DNA of 32,177 nucleotides from a virus. Location of the stretch: positions 1 to 32,177 of IMG/VR virus record IMGVR_UViG_3300036768_000051. The stretch is one strand, 5' to 3'. A model generated the notes under the pieces. It was given only the letters and a program-made list of their open reading frames with translations. It was not told where the DNA came from and made no database searches. Below are positions 8,851 to 17,598 of the stretch, piece by piece. Position numbers and translations under genes: made by a program. Every line of letters begins with the position of its first letter. The first letter of the stretch is position 1.

Positions 8851-9460
8851 GGTGCTCTCCTATTAGCTTGACGAACTCCGTCCCCACGGAGGTGTAGCCA
8901 GCAAACTCCAGAACCTTGGCCGCGGCCTGATTGGCATGCTTCACGCTCGCGTGAAACTCTCGCGCTCCAATTCGGGCGGCTATGCGCTCCGCGTAGTGGA
9001 GGAAGTGTGTAGCCAAGAGCCCCTTGCGGTGCTCTTTGGCGATGAAGTAGGTATCTTCCTGCGCGCACAGCGCTTGGGTGTGCCGGCTGGTGAAGAGGTA
9101 CCCGCCAAAGTGGCCAACCAACAGCCCGGCCTTGCGTAAGGTGAGCTGGATGTACTGGCCGGCGCGCTCCTGGGCGATGTAGCCCTGGTAGTCTGGGTTC
9201 AGGGGTCCGTAGGTCTCAGGGCCCTTGATCTCCTCCCAGTGGGCGAGGTGTAGGTGCCGCAGCTCGGGGAGGATGTCGGCGATGCTCTCGGCGGCGAACA
9301 CATACCCTTGGTAAGTTTCGCTGGGGCAGTTCCGCCAGTGGGAGGCGTCCGGCGCGGGCTTGGAGACCCTCGATAACCTCAAGCAGATGCCGTCGATCAA
9401 CTCCTGCGTGATTACGTTGCCGCGATTGGCGCGCAGCGCCTCATAGACGAACTCAATCAT
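8828..9460 (-). CDS. GNAT-like acetyltransferase fold protein, internal virion protein A-like
   Basis: The 210-residue protein has the look of the GNAT fold: a central strand-turn region (YFIAKEHRKGLLATHFLHYAE) followed by a C-terminal part (ANQAAAKVLEFAGYTSVGTEFVKL), where an Asn and the AGY turn usually lie in acetyltransferases. T7 gp13 (internal virion protein A) is also GNAT-like and lies just before gp14, which matches the order here. I chose ATG at 9458-9460 because AAGGAG lies 6 nt upstream; a GTG at 9484 is in frame but lacks a good ribosome site. Whether it acetylates anything or is structural cannot be told from sequence. Confidence 0.8.
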   Translation of the reverse strand: MIEFVYEALRANRGNVITQELIDGICLRLSRVSKPAPDASHWRNCPSETYQGYVFAAESIADILPELRHLHLAHWEEIKGPETYGPLNPDYQGYIAQERAGQYIQLTLRKAGLLVGHFGGYLFTSRHTQALCAQEDTYFIAKEHRKGLLATHFLHYAERIAARIGAREFHASVKHANQAAAKVLEFAGYTSVGTEFVKLIGEHHVRTETP

Positions 9461-9492
9461 GCCAAGCTCCTTGATCGACGACACCTATGGTA

Positions 9493-9687
9493 TCAGTCCT
9501 GCAACCGCCGCAGAATCTCGTTGATCTTGGCGATGACCTCAGCGTTGCTGGCGTTCGCCGGAAGCTCCCCGATGCGCCCGCCGCGGCGCCCCGTGACGAT
9601 CTCCAGGTTGCTCTGAATCGCACGCAGGTATTCCGCCATCGGGGTGCTCGGCTGCGGGGGTAAAGCGGGGACGCCGGGCTTCTTCAT
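9493..9687 (-). CDS. Small conserved podovirus structural protein, 64 aa
   Basis: A 64-residue protein with a Pro-rich start (MKKPGVPALPPQP), a central helix ending in ITGRRGG-like TGRRGGRIGELP, and a C-terminal helix AEVIAKINEILRRLQD. Small proteins of this pattern are common between the tail-nozzle gene and the internal virion genes of podoviruses; their role is unknown to me. The start overlaps the stop of the preceding gene as TGATG, so the two are probably translationally coupled. Confidence 0.85.
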   Translation of the reverse strand: MKKPGVPALPPQPSTPMAEYLRAIQSNLEIVTGRRGGRIGELPANASNAEVIAKINEILRRLQD

Positions 9688-11735
9688 CAGGCGGCCTTCA
9701 GCACTGTCGGGTTCTCACCAACCACAACGGAATGCACCCGCACGCTGCCAAGGATGCGTACCGAGAAGTTGTCCGCCTTGTAGCCCGAGGGCATGCGGAA
9801 CGTCCCCGTGCCCGCGTCCACCGTGCGCGAATAGATCAAGCGGTCGTCCGTCCAAAGCTCGAAGGTCAGGCTCTCGACGACAAGGTCAGGAGGCGTTTCG
9901 AGTCCGTCACCGTTGATCTCGTAGCCTGCCCCCAGGGTCTCAGCGTTCAGACTGCCTCCCACGTCCGTCGCCAGCAGCATGTTGTTGGCGGCAATGATTG
10001 CCGCCCGCTGGGCAGTGCGGGCAGCTACCTCGGCTGGGTCCATTGTGAAGTCGGCCTCCACGCGCGCCGCCGTGAGAGTGATCGGGCTCGGCAGGACAAA
10101 GCGCTTCGAGAACCACTCGGACGCAATGCGGGCCGCCTTGTTGGCGTCCCATTGATAAACGTGCGAGCCGTTCACGTAGAACAGCTCACCCGCGTAGAGA
10201 TCGGAGAAGAGTGCCGTGCAGTTCAGGTTCAGCGTGACGAGGATGGCCGCACCCCCAGAGCGGTCCAGGATGAAGCCCAGCGGGTTGCCGAGATCGTCCT
10301 GGCGCACTGCTACGTAGCGGCCATCGTGGACGGCAGCGAACAGCGTCTCGGGTCGTATGGCCTTCCACTCGTCGCGGCTGTATAGGTCGCGGGTCACTAC
10401 CTCGGTGCCATTCACCCCCACCAGGATCAGCCCCACATGGCTGGGGAACATCACTCCGAAGTCCAGCGATACGCAGCCGCGTTTGCTGATGCAGGGATAC
10501 TCCACGCCCGCCATGGTGAGAGAGATCGTCTCCGGGTCGGTACCGTTGGCGATGTAGGGGTGCCCCTCGGTGGCCACCACCGCGGTGTTCGAGAACACCC
10601 CCAAGGCCACGCCTCGGTAGGCCATGGTGCGCCGGTAGGCAACGGGCCACGCATGCGGACGGTAGGGCACCGAGAAGCACAGCTCGTTACCTGATATGCC
10701 CGCGAGGCCCCCACCGGGTAGCACCACGATGCTGTGCAGGTCGGTCGGGGGCATGTCCCACTCTTCAGAGGGCAGGGTCTCCCCCAGGGCGATGTCGGCC
10801 ACCGTGTCGGTGTAGGTGGTGTTGGCGACAGGAATCTCCGCCACAAACTGGTATTCGGTAGCCTCGCTGCCGGTGTTGGTGCGATAGATGCGCTTCACCA
10901 TGCCGCTGGTGTTGAACGGCGCCCGGCGGCTCCAGGTGTCTCCGGTGTCCACGGCGTTGTTGTAGGTACCCGTAGGCGGGCTCGTAACGGTGAAGGTCAT
11001 GGTCTTGGCAGTCTCATCCACTGCTGTGAGCTGCCAAGTGCCGTTGACGCCGGTGACCGTGGTAACACCGGCCACGGTGATTTCGTCGCCCACGCGGTTG
11101 ACGTGGGCCGCGCTAGTGGTAATCGTCACCTGCGTACCGGCGTAGGCCAGGGCGGTGATGTCGCCGCTGTTTGGCGGGGCCACGGACAGTCCCGAGAGGG
11201 CCACACCCTGCCCCGTCTGGATGGTGACGGTGGCCGCATCGGACGGCGCTGACTCTTCGCCCCATTGGGTCACGAAGGTGTAGACGTAGGCGCGGGTGAC
11301 GTTGGGCGCCACACCGCTCCCGGAGGGCGCCAGGGTGGGCGCCGCACGAGGGTGCGGAACTCCCAGGGCGTAGAACTGCTTGGGGTAATCAGAACCGCCG
11401 CCAGCGCCCGCCAGGGCGTAGTTGGTGACGCGCGGTTCACCGTCGCCGGTGTAATAGATGCGCCCGCTGGTGTCCCCGGCGATTGGCCCGGGAACCACGT
11501 TCACGTCGCGGTCCCAAGCCAGCCAGAGGGTGCCCGCGGCGGCTCTCAGGCGGTACAACGTCTTGGGCGCACTCACGCCCGCCAGCGCTGCCACGTCCGA
11601 AGGCGCGAAGACGGGGTTGATGTCCCCGTTGTAGAGCTTCAGGTTGGCCGCCACCCGTGCCGCGTTGTCCGGCAACAAATGTGCAGCAAGGCGGGGAATC
11701 TCGCCGCTGAACCCCTGGATGCGGGCTGCGAACAT
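9687..11735 (-). CDS. Tail nozzle/stabilisation-type protein (putative beta-propeller), 682 aa
   Basis: A large, beta-rich protein with many Gly/Asp turns and repeated aromatic-strand patterns (KTLYRLRAAAGTLWLAW, SIVVLPGGGLAGISGNELCFS, AVHDGRYVAVRQDD). An inserted Thr-rich domain (about residues 175-270) looks Ig-like. Proteins of this size and style in podoviruses form the tail nozzle or DNA-stabilisation propeller (T7 gp12 / P22 gp10 class) that seals the portal channel. It lies downstream of the adaptor-type genes and directly upstream of a small conserved protein and the ejection genes, which fits. ATG at 11733-11735 with GAGG 7 nt upstream. The fold assignment is inference. Confidence 0.85.
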   Translation of the reverse strand: MFAARIQGFSGEIPRLAAHLLPDNAARVAANLKLYNGDINPVFAPSDVAALAGVSAPKTLYRLRAAAGTLWLAWDRDVNVVPGPIAGDTSGRIYYTGDGEPRVTNYALAGAGGGSDYPKQFYALGVPHPRAAPTLAPSGSGVAPNVTRAYVYTFVTQWGEESAPSDAATVTIQTGQGVALSGLSVAPPNSGDITALAYAGTQVTITTSAAHVNRVGDEITVAGVTTVTGVNGTWQLTAVDETAKTMTFTVTSPPTGTYNNAVDTGDTWSRRAPFNTSGMVKRIYRTNTGSEATEYQFVAEIPVANTTYTDTVADIALGETLPSEEWDMPPTDLHSIVVLPGGGLAGISGNELCFSVPYRPHAWPVAYRRTMAYRGVALGVFSNTAVVATEGHPYIANGTDPETISLTMAGVEYPCISKRGCVSLDFGVMFPSHVGLILVGVNGTEVVTRDLYSRDEWKAIRPETLFAAVHDGRYVAVRQDDLGNPLGFILDRSGGAAILVTLNLNCTALFSDLYAGELFYVNGSHVYQWDANKAARIASEWFSKRFVLPSPITLTAARVEADFTMDPAEVAARTAQRAAIIAANNMLLATDVGGSLNAETLGAGYEINGDGLETPPDLVVESLTFELWTDDRLIYSRTVDAGTGTFRMPSGYKADNFSVRILGSVRVHSVVVGENPTVLKAA

Positions 11736-11772
11736 CAGATCGCCTCGATCAGCAAGTTAAGGGCCCGGGAGA

Positions 11773-12219
11773 TCATTCCGGCCACTGCAGCCCAGGAAGT
11801 TCAGCTTCGAGTTCTTCCCACGTCGGCACGGGGCGCTGCCCGCTCTGGACGGCGGCGAGAACCGCGTAGCACGTCGCCCAAGTCGCGTCGCGGGCCTGCA
11901 CGCAGTATTGCCCCTCGGCGGCGAACTCGGGGTTGGTGCTTGTCACGTAGGTGCAGGCCGAGAGGACGCCGTCATAGCCCCGGGTGCGGGCGAAGGCATC
12001 AAGGCGGGCCTGCACCGCTGCCGTGAACTCAGCTACGAGTTCCTCCGGCGTTTTGGGCGGAGGGGGCGGGTTGACGAATGTCGTTCCGTCCCACGTCGCG
12101 CCAAGCTGCACCCACTCAGGCGCTTCGACGAGCGTGTAAAGCGCGCCGTAGCAGTCCAGTGACGGAACTTCCCAAATGTCGGCCACGGTGCCGTTATCAA
12201 TGCGCGCTGCTCTCATCAT
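11773..12219 (-). CDS. Putative tail fibre assembly protein (first), 148 aa
   Basis: The N-terminus RAARIDNGTVADIWEVP followed by GATWDGTTFVNPPPPPK is the pattern of phage tail fibre assembly-type proteins: a small beta domain, then a proline run. The rest is a helix-rich domain (FTAAVQARLDAFARTRGYDG) ending in LEAELPGLQWPE. It begins with ATGATG overlapping the stop of the glycine-rich fibre gene by 4 bp, so it is presumably coupled to the fibre it serves. A second protein with an analogous role is encoded at 17116-17598. Confidence 0.75.
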   Translation of the reverse strand: MMRAARIDNGTVADIWEVPSLDCYGALYTLVEAPEWVQLGATWDGTTFVNPPPPPKTPEELVAEFTAAVQARLDAFARTRGYDGVLSACTYVTSTNPEFAAEGQYCVQARDATWATCYAVLAAVQSGQRPVPTWEELEAELPGLQWPE

Positions 12220-13565
12220 TCAAACTCCCAGATTTCAATGTAGCCAGAGTTGCCAGCGCTGCCAGAGAGCCCCGGGGGACCGCCGCTACCGCCGTATCCT
12301 GGGCTCCAACCAGTGAATATGGGGCCCTGCCCACCAACATAGTTGTTAGCGGAGGCTCCACTCACGTTGAAATTTCCTCCAGTCGCCGTCCCGCCGGCAC
12401 CAGTGTAAAGACCGCCGCCGGCCGACATACCCGCGATGGTCGTCGCCCCACCATTCGAACCGTTGCTATTGGGCGCGCCGCCCGATCCAGGAGCGCCAAC
12501 CGTGTATGCGTAAGACGATGCAGGGGCGGTGATAAACGACTCACTATATGCCCCGCCGCCCCCACCCGTGCCGTAATTGGTGCTATCACCCCCGCGCCCC
12601 CCACCGCCACCCCCAATCGCCCGGATCAACAGTCGGTTGATATTCGAGGGTTTATTGTAGGTGCCACTCCCCGCTGTGGTGTACCGTACGATGTTGTACA
12701 GCCGACCGTACCCCTGCTGGGTGCGGCCCACCGTTTTCCAAGCCGCGCCATCGCACACGCACACGCACGACTCGCCCGCTGCCAGCGCCACGGTAGCCGC
12801 GCCGTCGATCAGCTCCGAGCTGTTGGGGTCAATGGTGATCGTCCCGGTACCGCTGTTGCGCACAGCGAAGGCGAAGCCAGCGCCAAGGGTCGCAGCCGCC
12901 GTCAGCGAGAGCGTCCAGGTGCCGGTGGCGTCGATGAGTTTCCCACGGTCCGAGGCCACCACGGTGTAGGCCCCCGTCTTGGCTGCAACACCATTGACCA
13001 GGGCGCCCAGGGTGGCCAGCGCCGCCCCCTGACTAGCATCGTCCAACACGGTGCCCATGAACGTAGACAGGGCCGCAAGGTCAGTGGCCTGCTGCGCGGA
13101 GACGCCCGACAGGGTAGTCAGGCGCGCGTTCAGCGGTTGATAGGCGGCGTTGCCCTCGGTGGAGGTGAGGTACTGCGGGTGCGGGTCCGACGCCGCCACG
13201 TGAGTGTTGATGGTGTTGGACGCCGTAGTAGCAGTGCTGAAGGCCGCGTCGATGTCAGTCTGGAGCTGCGTCAGGCCACCCGCCGTGAGCCGAAGCGATA
13301 CGATGTCCCCGATCTGCCAAGCGCGCGCCGCGGTGCCCTCCTGGGCTCGCACGATGGTCATGCTGTCAGAGCCGGTGGCGCGCGCAGTTACACGCACGAT
13401 CTCGATGTCGCCCGCGGCGTTCGTCAGCGTGATTGCGCACCAGTCGGAACCGGACACCACGGGGAATCGGTCACCGTGGCCGGTGGACACCGTGAGGGTG
13501 GTGCCGCCGGTCGTAAGAGCCGCAGCCAGCGTCGAGGCGGCGTTGTTCTTGAAAAGTTGAGGCAT
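12216..13565 (-). CDS. Tail fibre protein with glycine-rich tip, 449 aa
   Basis: N-terminal region (1-95) reads as a virion-attachment domain ending in ARAWQIGDIVSLRLTAG, a pattern common in podovirus fibres. The middle (about 95-175) is a helical or trimeric shaft that includes HVAASDPHPQY, a motif frequent in fibre shafts. Residues about 190-270 form a beta domain. The C-terminal 130 residues are strongly Gly/Ser/Asn-rich (GGGGGGRGGD onward), resembling adhesin tips made of packed glycine-rich helices. It probably binds the host surface. ATG with GGGGAG upstream; overlaps its assembly-type partner. Confidence 0.85.
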   Translation of the reverse strand: MPQLFKNNAASTLAAALTTGGTTLTVSTGHGDRFPVVSGSDWCAITLTNAAGDIEIVRVTARATGSDSMTIVRAQEGTAARAWQIGDIVSLRLTAGGLTQLQTDIDAAFSTATTASNTINTHVAASDPHPQYLTSTEGNAAYQPLNARLTTLSGVSAQQATDLAALSTFMGTVLDDASQGAALATLGALVNGVAAKTGAYTVVASDRGKLIDATGTWTLSLTAAATLGAGFAFAVRNSGTGTITIDPNSSELIDGAATVALAAGESCVCVCDGAAWKTVGRTQQGYGRLYNIVRYTTAGSGTYNKPSNINRLLIRAIGGGGGGRGGDSTNYGTGGGGGAYSESFITAPASSYAYTVGAPGSGGAPNSNGSNGGATTIAGMSAGGGLYTGAGGTATGGNFNVSGASANNYVGGQGPIFTGWSPGYGGSGGPPGLSGSAGNSGYIEIWEFE

Positions 13566-13580
13566 GTCTGTGCTCTCCCC

Positions 13581-14225
13581 TTAAAAGCCAAACTCGGGGC
13601 CGTGCATGCGTAGGGGCCCGCGCGTGCCGCTCTTGAGCGCCGTTTGCCGCGCTGCGTACGCCGCCTGCTCGAATAGTGCCGCATTCATATTGGCTTGATC
13701 GACGTTCGACCAAGGGCGATTGGGCATGACCTGCAAGCGCCCGCGGGCACCCGCAAGGATCGCATCGCGGTGCTCCATAAAAAGATCGTCTGGCAGCGCC
13801 GCGGCCACGGAGTCGGGGGCTACGAACACCCGCACGCTGAGGGCGTCAGGCACGTCCGTGGATGGGGTGTAGACTACCTGCAGTATGGCACTGCGCGGCT
13901 GGAAGAACATACTGGGGCTGGCCGCCTGGTTGTCCTCCCAGCCGGGGTGTTCACGGTCGAGTTCCAACTCTGTCGTTGGCGTGAGCGGCAGCCCCGAGAT
14001 CAGGTCCCGGCAACGGGTGACACCTAAGGCAGCCGTGCCCGCGGGCCCTACCAGGTCGTAGGTCGCCTGTCCGGCCACCAAGGACAGGGGTGGCAGATTC
14101 ACACGCCACAGCCGCGAGATGTAGCAGAACTGCCAGGCGGCCCGGTAGACAGCGTCCGCCAGGAGGGGCGGCGGAGCATCAGGGCAGGTCATGAGCACTT
14201 CGTTGTAGAGGTCAGGTAGGTTCAT
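13581..14225 (-). CDS. Putative head-tail adaptor/tail tubular-type protein, 214 aa
   Basis: A 214-residue protein with a helical start (LPDLYNEVLMTCPDAPPPLL), a beta-rich middle (LVAGQATYDLVGPAGTAAL) and a helical end rich in Ala/Gln/Asn. Its start overlaps the stop of the upstream adaptor gene by 4 bp (ATGA). Size, secondary-structure pattern and pairing with the preceding gene suggest a connector or tail-tube component between portal and nozzle, but I do not recognise a specific family. Confidence 0.75.
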   Translation of the reverse strand: MNLPDLYNEVLMTCPDAPPPLLADAVYRAAWQFCYISRLWRVNLPPLSLVAGQATYDLVGPAGTAALGVTRCRDLISGLPLTPTTELELDREHPGWEDNQAASPSMFFQPRSAILQVVYTPSTDVPDALSVRVFVAPDSVAAALPDDLFMEHRDAILAGARGRLQVMPNRPWSNVDQANMNAALFEQAAYAARQTALKSGTRGPLRMHGPEFGF

Positions 14226-14854
14226 TGTGCCCCCTGGGTCTGAGACTGTGCGTCCTGGGTCTGAGACGCCGCGGTTCCGAATCGGGACGCGAACTTGTTG
14301 AGGTGCGCCATGGCTCGGTTGGTGTTGACGTGCTCATCGTCACGCGACTCCGCCATGGCGATGATGTAATCCGCGACAGCGCCGCAATAGGTCTCGGGCA
14401 CGCCGGTCTCTTCCGTCTCGGTGTACTCCGGCGGGATGCGCACGTAGACCAGCTCTAACACCTGGTCCGGGGGCGCTGGCGGGTAGATGAAGAACCGCAT
14501 GGGGTTGTTGGCATCGTCCGGGCACCAGCCAGTGGCAGTGGCTTGAGGCGCGTGGTGCCACCCAGGCGTGAAGGCGTCCATGGTGGATTTATCAAAGCGC
14601 CGCAAGGCGTCGCCGCCCTTTACCCGCAGCACTGACACGAGCGCGTGCGCGTCATCGAAGGACACCACCTGCAGGGTCTCACCCGCCGTGCAGGTCAGCT
14701 CGCCGGTCTCATGGAACAGGTACGGCGCCAGCAGCACCATGGCGTCCAGGGCGTCGTTGCCGTACTTGACCAAGTCCTGGCGACTGTAGGTGACGCCGGC
14801 GTCGTTGAGGACCGTAATGGCTAGATCAACTGCCTCTTGCAACTTCAGAGTCAC
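14222..14854 (-). CDS. Phage adaptor protein (DUF6682-like), 210 aa
   Basis: The sequence starts with a helix (LKLQEAVDLAITVLNDAGV) followed by YSRQDLVKYGNDALDAMV, then a beta region and AVADYIIAMAESRDDEHVNT near the C-terminus. This order matches head-tail adaptor proteins of podoviruses that sit under the portal. GTG start at 14852-14854 with AAAGGAG 6 nt upstream; the start overlaps the stop of the LamG-like gene. The tail of the protein has a short duplicated SQTQDAQ/SQTQGAQ unit. The adaptor role is a family-based inference. Confidence 0.75.
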   Translation of the reverse strand: MTLKLQEAVDLAITVLNDAGVTYSRQDLVKYGNDALDAMVLLAPYLFHETGELTCTAGETLQVVSFDDAHALVSVLRVKGGDALRRFDKSTMDAFTPGWHHAPQATATGWCPDDANNPMRFFIYPPAPPDQVLELVYVRIPPEYTETEETGVPETYCGAVADYIIAMAESRDDEHVNTNRAMAHLNKFASRFGTAASQTQDAQSQTQGAQ

Positions 14855-16134
14855 GGGCTACTCCTTTTGAGTGTCGCGTATCGGGTGGTCCGCGCTTCTG
14901 GCGCGGACCGCAGTGACTGCGCCAGAGACGCGGTCACTGTGGATCGCACAAGGCGGGACGGCAATCCTCGCCAAGCTACGCCGGATAAAGTTGCACCCAC
15001 ACCAGACAGTGCCGAAGTCGTGTTGTGTGCGCCCCCAAGCGCCGCGGAGCCGGTGAGGCTCGCACCAGCGCCATACAACACCGAAGCGGCGCTGTGTACG
15101 TGTGTGAGCGCTGCGGAGCCGGTGAGGCTCGCACCAGCACCAGACAGTGCCGAAGTCGTGTTGTGTGCGCCCCCAAGCGCCGCGGAGCCGGTGAGGCTCG
15201 CACCAGCGCCAGACAGGGCCGAAGCAGCGTAGTGGACGCACGTACGCGCCGCAGAGCCGGTGAGGCTCGCACCAGCGCCAGACAGGGCCGAAGCTGAACT
15301 AGCCGCTGCTATCGCCTGCGAACCTACTGCGAAGGCACCTATAGCCGCGCCAGACAGTGCTGAAGCCGCGTCGTGGACGCCACCACCGCCAACATTGAAA
15401 TACAGCACGCGCCTGGGTGGCTTAAAGATTTGCCACGGGTTGCGAGATAGCGCTTGCGCATACGCATTCGGGTCGCCACGTGGATAGAATAGCGCTGCTA
15501 ATGACAGCTCGGCGGTAAGACCAATCGTATCCCGGGACGACCCAATCTTGACCTGGCCCTGGCCAGGAACGTACGTTGGTGAGCTAGATATCGTCCCTGA
15601 CCGTATTAATACGCCGTCACGGTAGAGCGCTAAATTGCTGGCGAATTGCAGTCCGACGAATGTATGCGGACGGTTATCCAGCAGGTCGTTGACGGTGCCC
15701 AGATTAGTGAAGTCAGCCCCGCTAGTTGCCCCATTCGTGTTATAAACTCGTAGCGTGTCATTGCTTGAATATCGCTGCCAAGCCCACCCTTGCGCCGTAC
15801 CGTTGTCCGATGTGCGGCTGAAGATACCGGCCCATGTAGCCAGCCCAGACAAGCTACCGTGCAGCACCCACATATAGTTGACCGGCGCGCCAGCCGTTGG
15901 GTCCAGAAGGAAATCCGCCCCTGATGTCAGCTTGCGGGTATTTCCTAAACTGCCTCCGCTGGTTGACCGCGTGCCGCCGCCACCAGTAACAGCCAATTTG
16001 CCCGCTATATCTTGCCAGCCTTGCGCCGCTGGGAGCAGGGCCGCGTGCAGACCATTAGCACGCGCCTCGGCGGAGATTTCGAGCAGTCCCGTCGGCTGCC
16101 TCTGAAACCTCCTTGGCAGGATCAGGTTAGCCAC
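14851..16134 (-). CDS. LamG/concanavalin-like virion protein with 23-residue repeats, 427 aa
   Basis: Residues about 85-225 have the pattern of a LamG-type jelly roll (PHTFVGLQFASNLALYRDGV, then VKIGSSRDTIGLTAELSLAA) and close with NPWQIFKPPRRVLYF, an ending often seen in such phage proteins. These domains generally bind carbohydrate. The C-terminal third consists of about five 23-residue repeats with the core ALSGAGASLTGSAAL. GTG start at 16132-16134, with no strong ribosome site but only 3 nt after the preceding stop, so coupling is likely. The final 40 residues are Arg-rich and unlike the rest, possibly a degenerate end. Confidence 0.8.
   Translation of the reverse strand: MANLILPRRFQRQPTGLLEISAEARANGLHAALLPAAQGWQDIAGKLAVTGGGGTRSTSGGSLGNTRKLTSGADFLLDPTAGAPVNYMWVLHGSLSGLATWAGIFSRTSDNGTAQGWAWQRYSSNDTLRVYNTNGATSGADFTNLGTVNDLLDNRPHTFVGLQFASNLALYRDGVLIRSGTISSSPTYVPGQGQVKIGSSRDTIGLTAELSLAALFYPRGDPNAYAQALSRNPWQIFKPPRRVLYFNVGGGGVHDAASALSGAAIGAFAVGSQAIAAASSASALSGAGASLTGSAARTCVHYAASALSGAGASLTGSAALGGAHNTTSALSGAGASLTGSAALTHVHSAASVLYGAGASLTGSAALGGAHNTTSALSGVGATLSGVAWRGLPSRLVRSTVTASLAQSLRSAPEARTTRYATLKRSSP
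14985..15300 (-). repeat. 69-bp tandem repeat array in the LamG-like gene
   Basis: The string ccggtgaggctcgcaccag recurs at intervals of exactly 69 bp (starts about 15050, 15119, 15188, 15257), with a degenerate copy on the left side. Each unit encodes 23 residues around SALSGAGASLTGSAAL. Two units that are not adjacent are nearly identical, suggesting unequal recombination within the array. Confidence 0.9.
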
Positions 16135-16137
16135 GAT

Positions 16138-16587
16138 TTACTTCGGTCCTACCGTTCTCGGGGTGACTTTGAGAGTCCAGCCAGCGTTGACGGTCTGGCC
16201 GGTGCCGTTGTTGTGGAGGTAGTAATAGGCCACTGTCGGAACGTCGCTGGAGCGCAGCTTGAGGTATTGCGTGGTCGTCACGGCGTTGACCACGAAGCTG
16301 CCGATGTAGCGCGGCTTGTAGGTCGTCGTTGGCGCGGCGGCGTCGTTGGTTCCGTCGATGTCCTGCTCTGCGGCGTACAGGTCGAGAGTGGTGTTGACCG
16401 TCGGCGCGGTACCAAACGTGCAGGCCAGCACGAACTCCGCGTCAGGGGCGTCGTTGCCGTCGGCGGAGGTGCTATATGTCGCATCAGTAGCCTGCACGAT
16501 GGTGTTATTGGCGATAGCCGCTCCGCTGGACGAAAGCGTCTTGGTCGTGCCAAGCTTGACGACCATATCATTGGTTGAGATTGTCAT
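16138..16587 (-). CDS. Putative small virion appendage protein, 149 aa
   Basis: A Thr/Ala/Asp-rich, beta-predicted protein with TNDMVVKLGTTKTLSSSGAA at the start and WTLKVTPRTVGPK at the end. I do not recognise a family. Composition (no long helices, many short polar strands) is that of a capsid decoration or tail appendage subunit. It lies in the appendage block, 3 nt before the LamG-like gene, and its ATG has GGGGG 6 nt upstream. Function unknown. Confidence 0.75.
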   Translation of the reverse strand: MTISTNDMVVKLGTTKTLSSSGAAIANNTIVQATDATYSTSADGNDAPDAEFVLACTFGTAPTVNTTLDLYAAEQDIDGTNDAAAPTTTYKPRYIGSFVVNAVTTTQYLKLRSSDVPTVAYYYLHNNGTGQTVNAGWTLKVTPRTVGPK

Positions 16588-16588
16588 A

Positions 16589-17041
16589 TCAGACCCCCGT
16601 ACGGCCCAGAGCGCGGGCCACGTCCAGATTGCTCACAGTACCAAATACCGGCTGCTGCGTAGTGGCCAGCGCCAGAAGCTCGTCCACTTGCACTTGCGTG
16701 AGCGCCCCGGCTTGCACCCAGGCTTGCAGCATGGCTTGGTTGGCTGGGTCAGAGAAGTCAATGGAGTCAGCCACCCCACCGAGCAGGAAGTCCTGCACCG
16801 TCAGCGCCACGGCACGAAGGGGCGAGGCCGGGTTGGCCGCGTGGTCCGCTATGACCGCACGCAAGCCACTCACCCCGCACCACATGCTGAACCGCGAGCG
16901 AGACAAACTGCCTACGACAGGCTGGGTGGTGGCATTGAGTGCATCAGCGATCTGCTGGTCGTTCCCATTTGCAACCCACTCCGCGTAGGTCGGGTTGCTG
17001 GTGATTTCGGCGGCCAGCGCCGCGAGTTGCTCGTTCGTCAT
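16589..17041 (-). CDS. Conserved phage protein of unknown function, 150 aa
   Basis: A mostly helical protein beginning NEQLAALAAEITSNPTYAEW, with Gln/Ala-rich helices throughout (MLQAWVQAGALTQVQVDELL). Proteins of this style are common near tail genes of phages of Gram-negative hosts, and their role is not known to me. ATG at 17039-17041 with GGAG 6 nt upstream. The ribosome site lies inside a 36-bp stretch that resembles the end of the peptidase gene at 19106 (see repeat 17047-17082). Confidence 0.8.
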   Translation of the reverse strand: MTNEQLAALAAEITSNPTYAEWVANGNDQQIADALNATTQPVVGSLSRSRFSMWCGVSGLRAVIADHAANPASPLRAVALTVQDFLLGGVADSIDFSDPANQAMLQAWVQAGALTQVQVDELLALATTQQPVFGTVSNLDVARALGRTGV

Positions 17042-17046
17042 GGTCG

Positions 17047-17082
17047 CTCCAATGGTCGAGATACGAGATATAGATGCTCAGG
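17047..17082 (-). repeat. Relic of a peptidase gene end (36 bp, pair of 19109-19144)
   Basis: Read on the minus strand, these 36 bases match 19109-19144 at 30 positions. In one frame they encode PEHLYLVSRPLE, against the true C-terminus PEHLYLISQPLE of the peptidase at 19106-19564. Both copies are followed by a start codon 9-12 nt later, so the copied block includes a gene end and the ribosome site of the next gene. The relic is not part of a translated gene here. Confidence 0.75.
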
Positions 17083-17115
17083 TATGCACCCTCAGAAGTC
17101 AGGGCCGCCCATTGC

Positions 17116-17598
17116 TTACTCGGGCCAGCCGGACGAAGTATCAATGCTCGCTGGATCGTCGCTGGCGTTCACCGCATCTTTCAAAGCTCTCGCGTGCATG
17201 TGCAGCGACAGGCCATACGCGCCCAACGCTTGCATCATGCCAAGTACGCCGGCGGCGTCCAGCGGCAACAGAGAATTATCTGCGCAGGTCCACTCCAAGC
17301 TGAACGGTACGCCCTGCGCCAAGGCCATCTGCGCCGTAGCAGCAGCGACGCTGATACGCTGCACACTAACAGGGTCGCTATCAATGCGCTTGCCCATGTA
17401 GGGGAAAGACGACTGTTCGCGCCGGTCCCGTTCAGCGTTGATCGCGGCGATTTGTGCCTGACGGATACCAGCAAGGGGGTCAGTCTGCGGTTGCGGGTCA
17501 TCCGCATAGTAAATCGTTGCAACGTCGCCATTCACATCAATGCGGACTGCGCCTTCTCTGTCGGCAGGAGCAATTGCGGAAATGGGGATGGTTTTCAT
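17116..17598 (-). CDS. Putative tail fibre assembly protein with DUF4376-like domain, 160 aa
   Basis: N-terminal 45 residues form a small beta region (AVRIDVNGDVATIYYADDP). The remainder matches the pattern of DUF4376: an Arg/Glu-rich helix (AAINAERDRREQ), then FPYMGKRIDSDPVSVQRIS and a Trp/Asn-containing turn (LEWTCADNSLLPLD). Such domains occur in chaperones or caps of tail fibres. The start overlaps the stop of the fibre gene as ATGA, consistent with co-translation with that fibre. Confidence 0.8.
   Translation of the reverse strand: MKTIPISAIAPADREGAVRIDVNGDVATIYYADDPQPQTDPLAGIRQAQIAAINAERDRREQSSFPYMGKRIDSDPVSVQRISVAAATAQMALAQGVPFSLEWTCADNSLLPLDAAGVLGMMQALGAYGLSLHMHARALKDAVNASDDPASIDTSSGWPE

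Noticed and set aside
12078-13613. A 511-codon open frame on the plus strand
   Set aside because: Arg/Ala/Gly-rich antisense shadow of the glycine-rich fibre gene, without a ribosome site or family pattern.
14985-15300. CRISPR-like array
   Set aside because: The repeats are 69 bp with no unique spacers and are in frame with a protein-coding gene.
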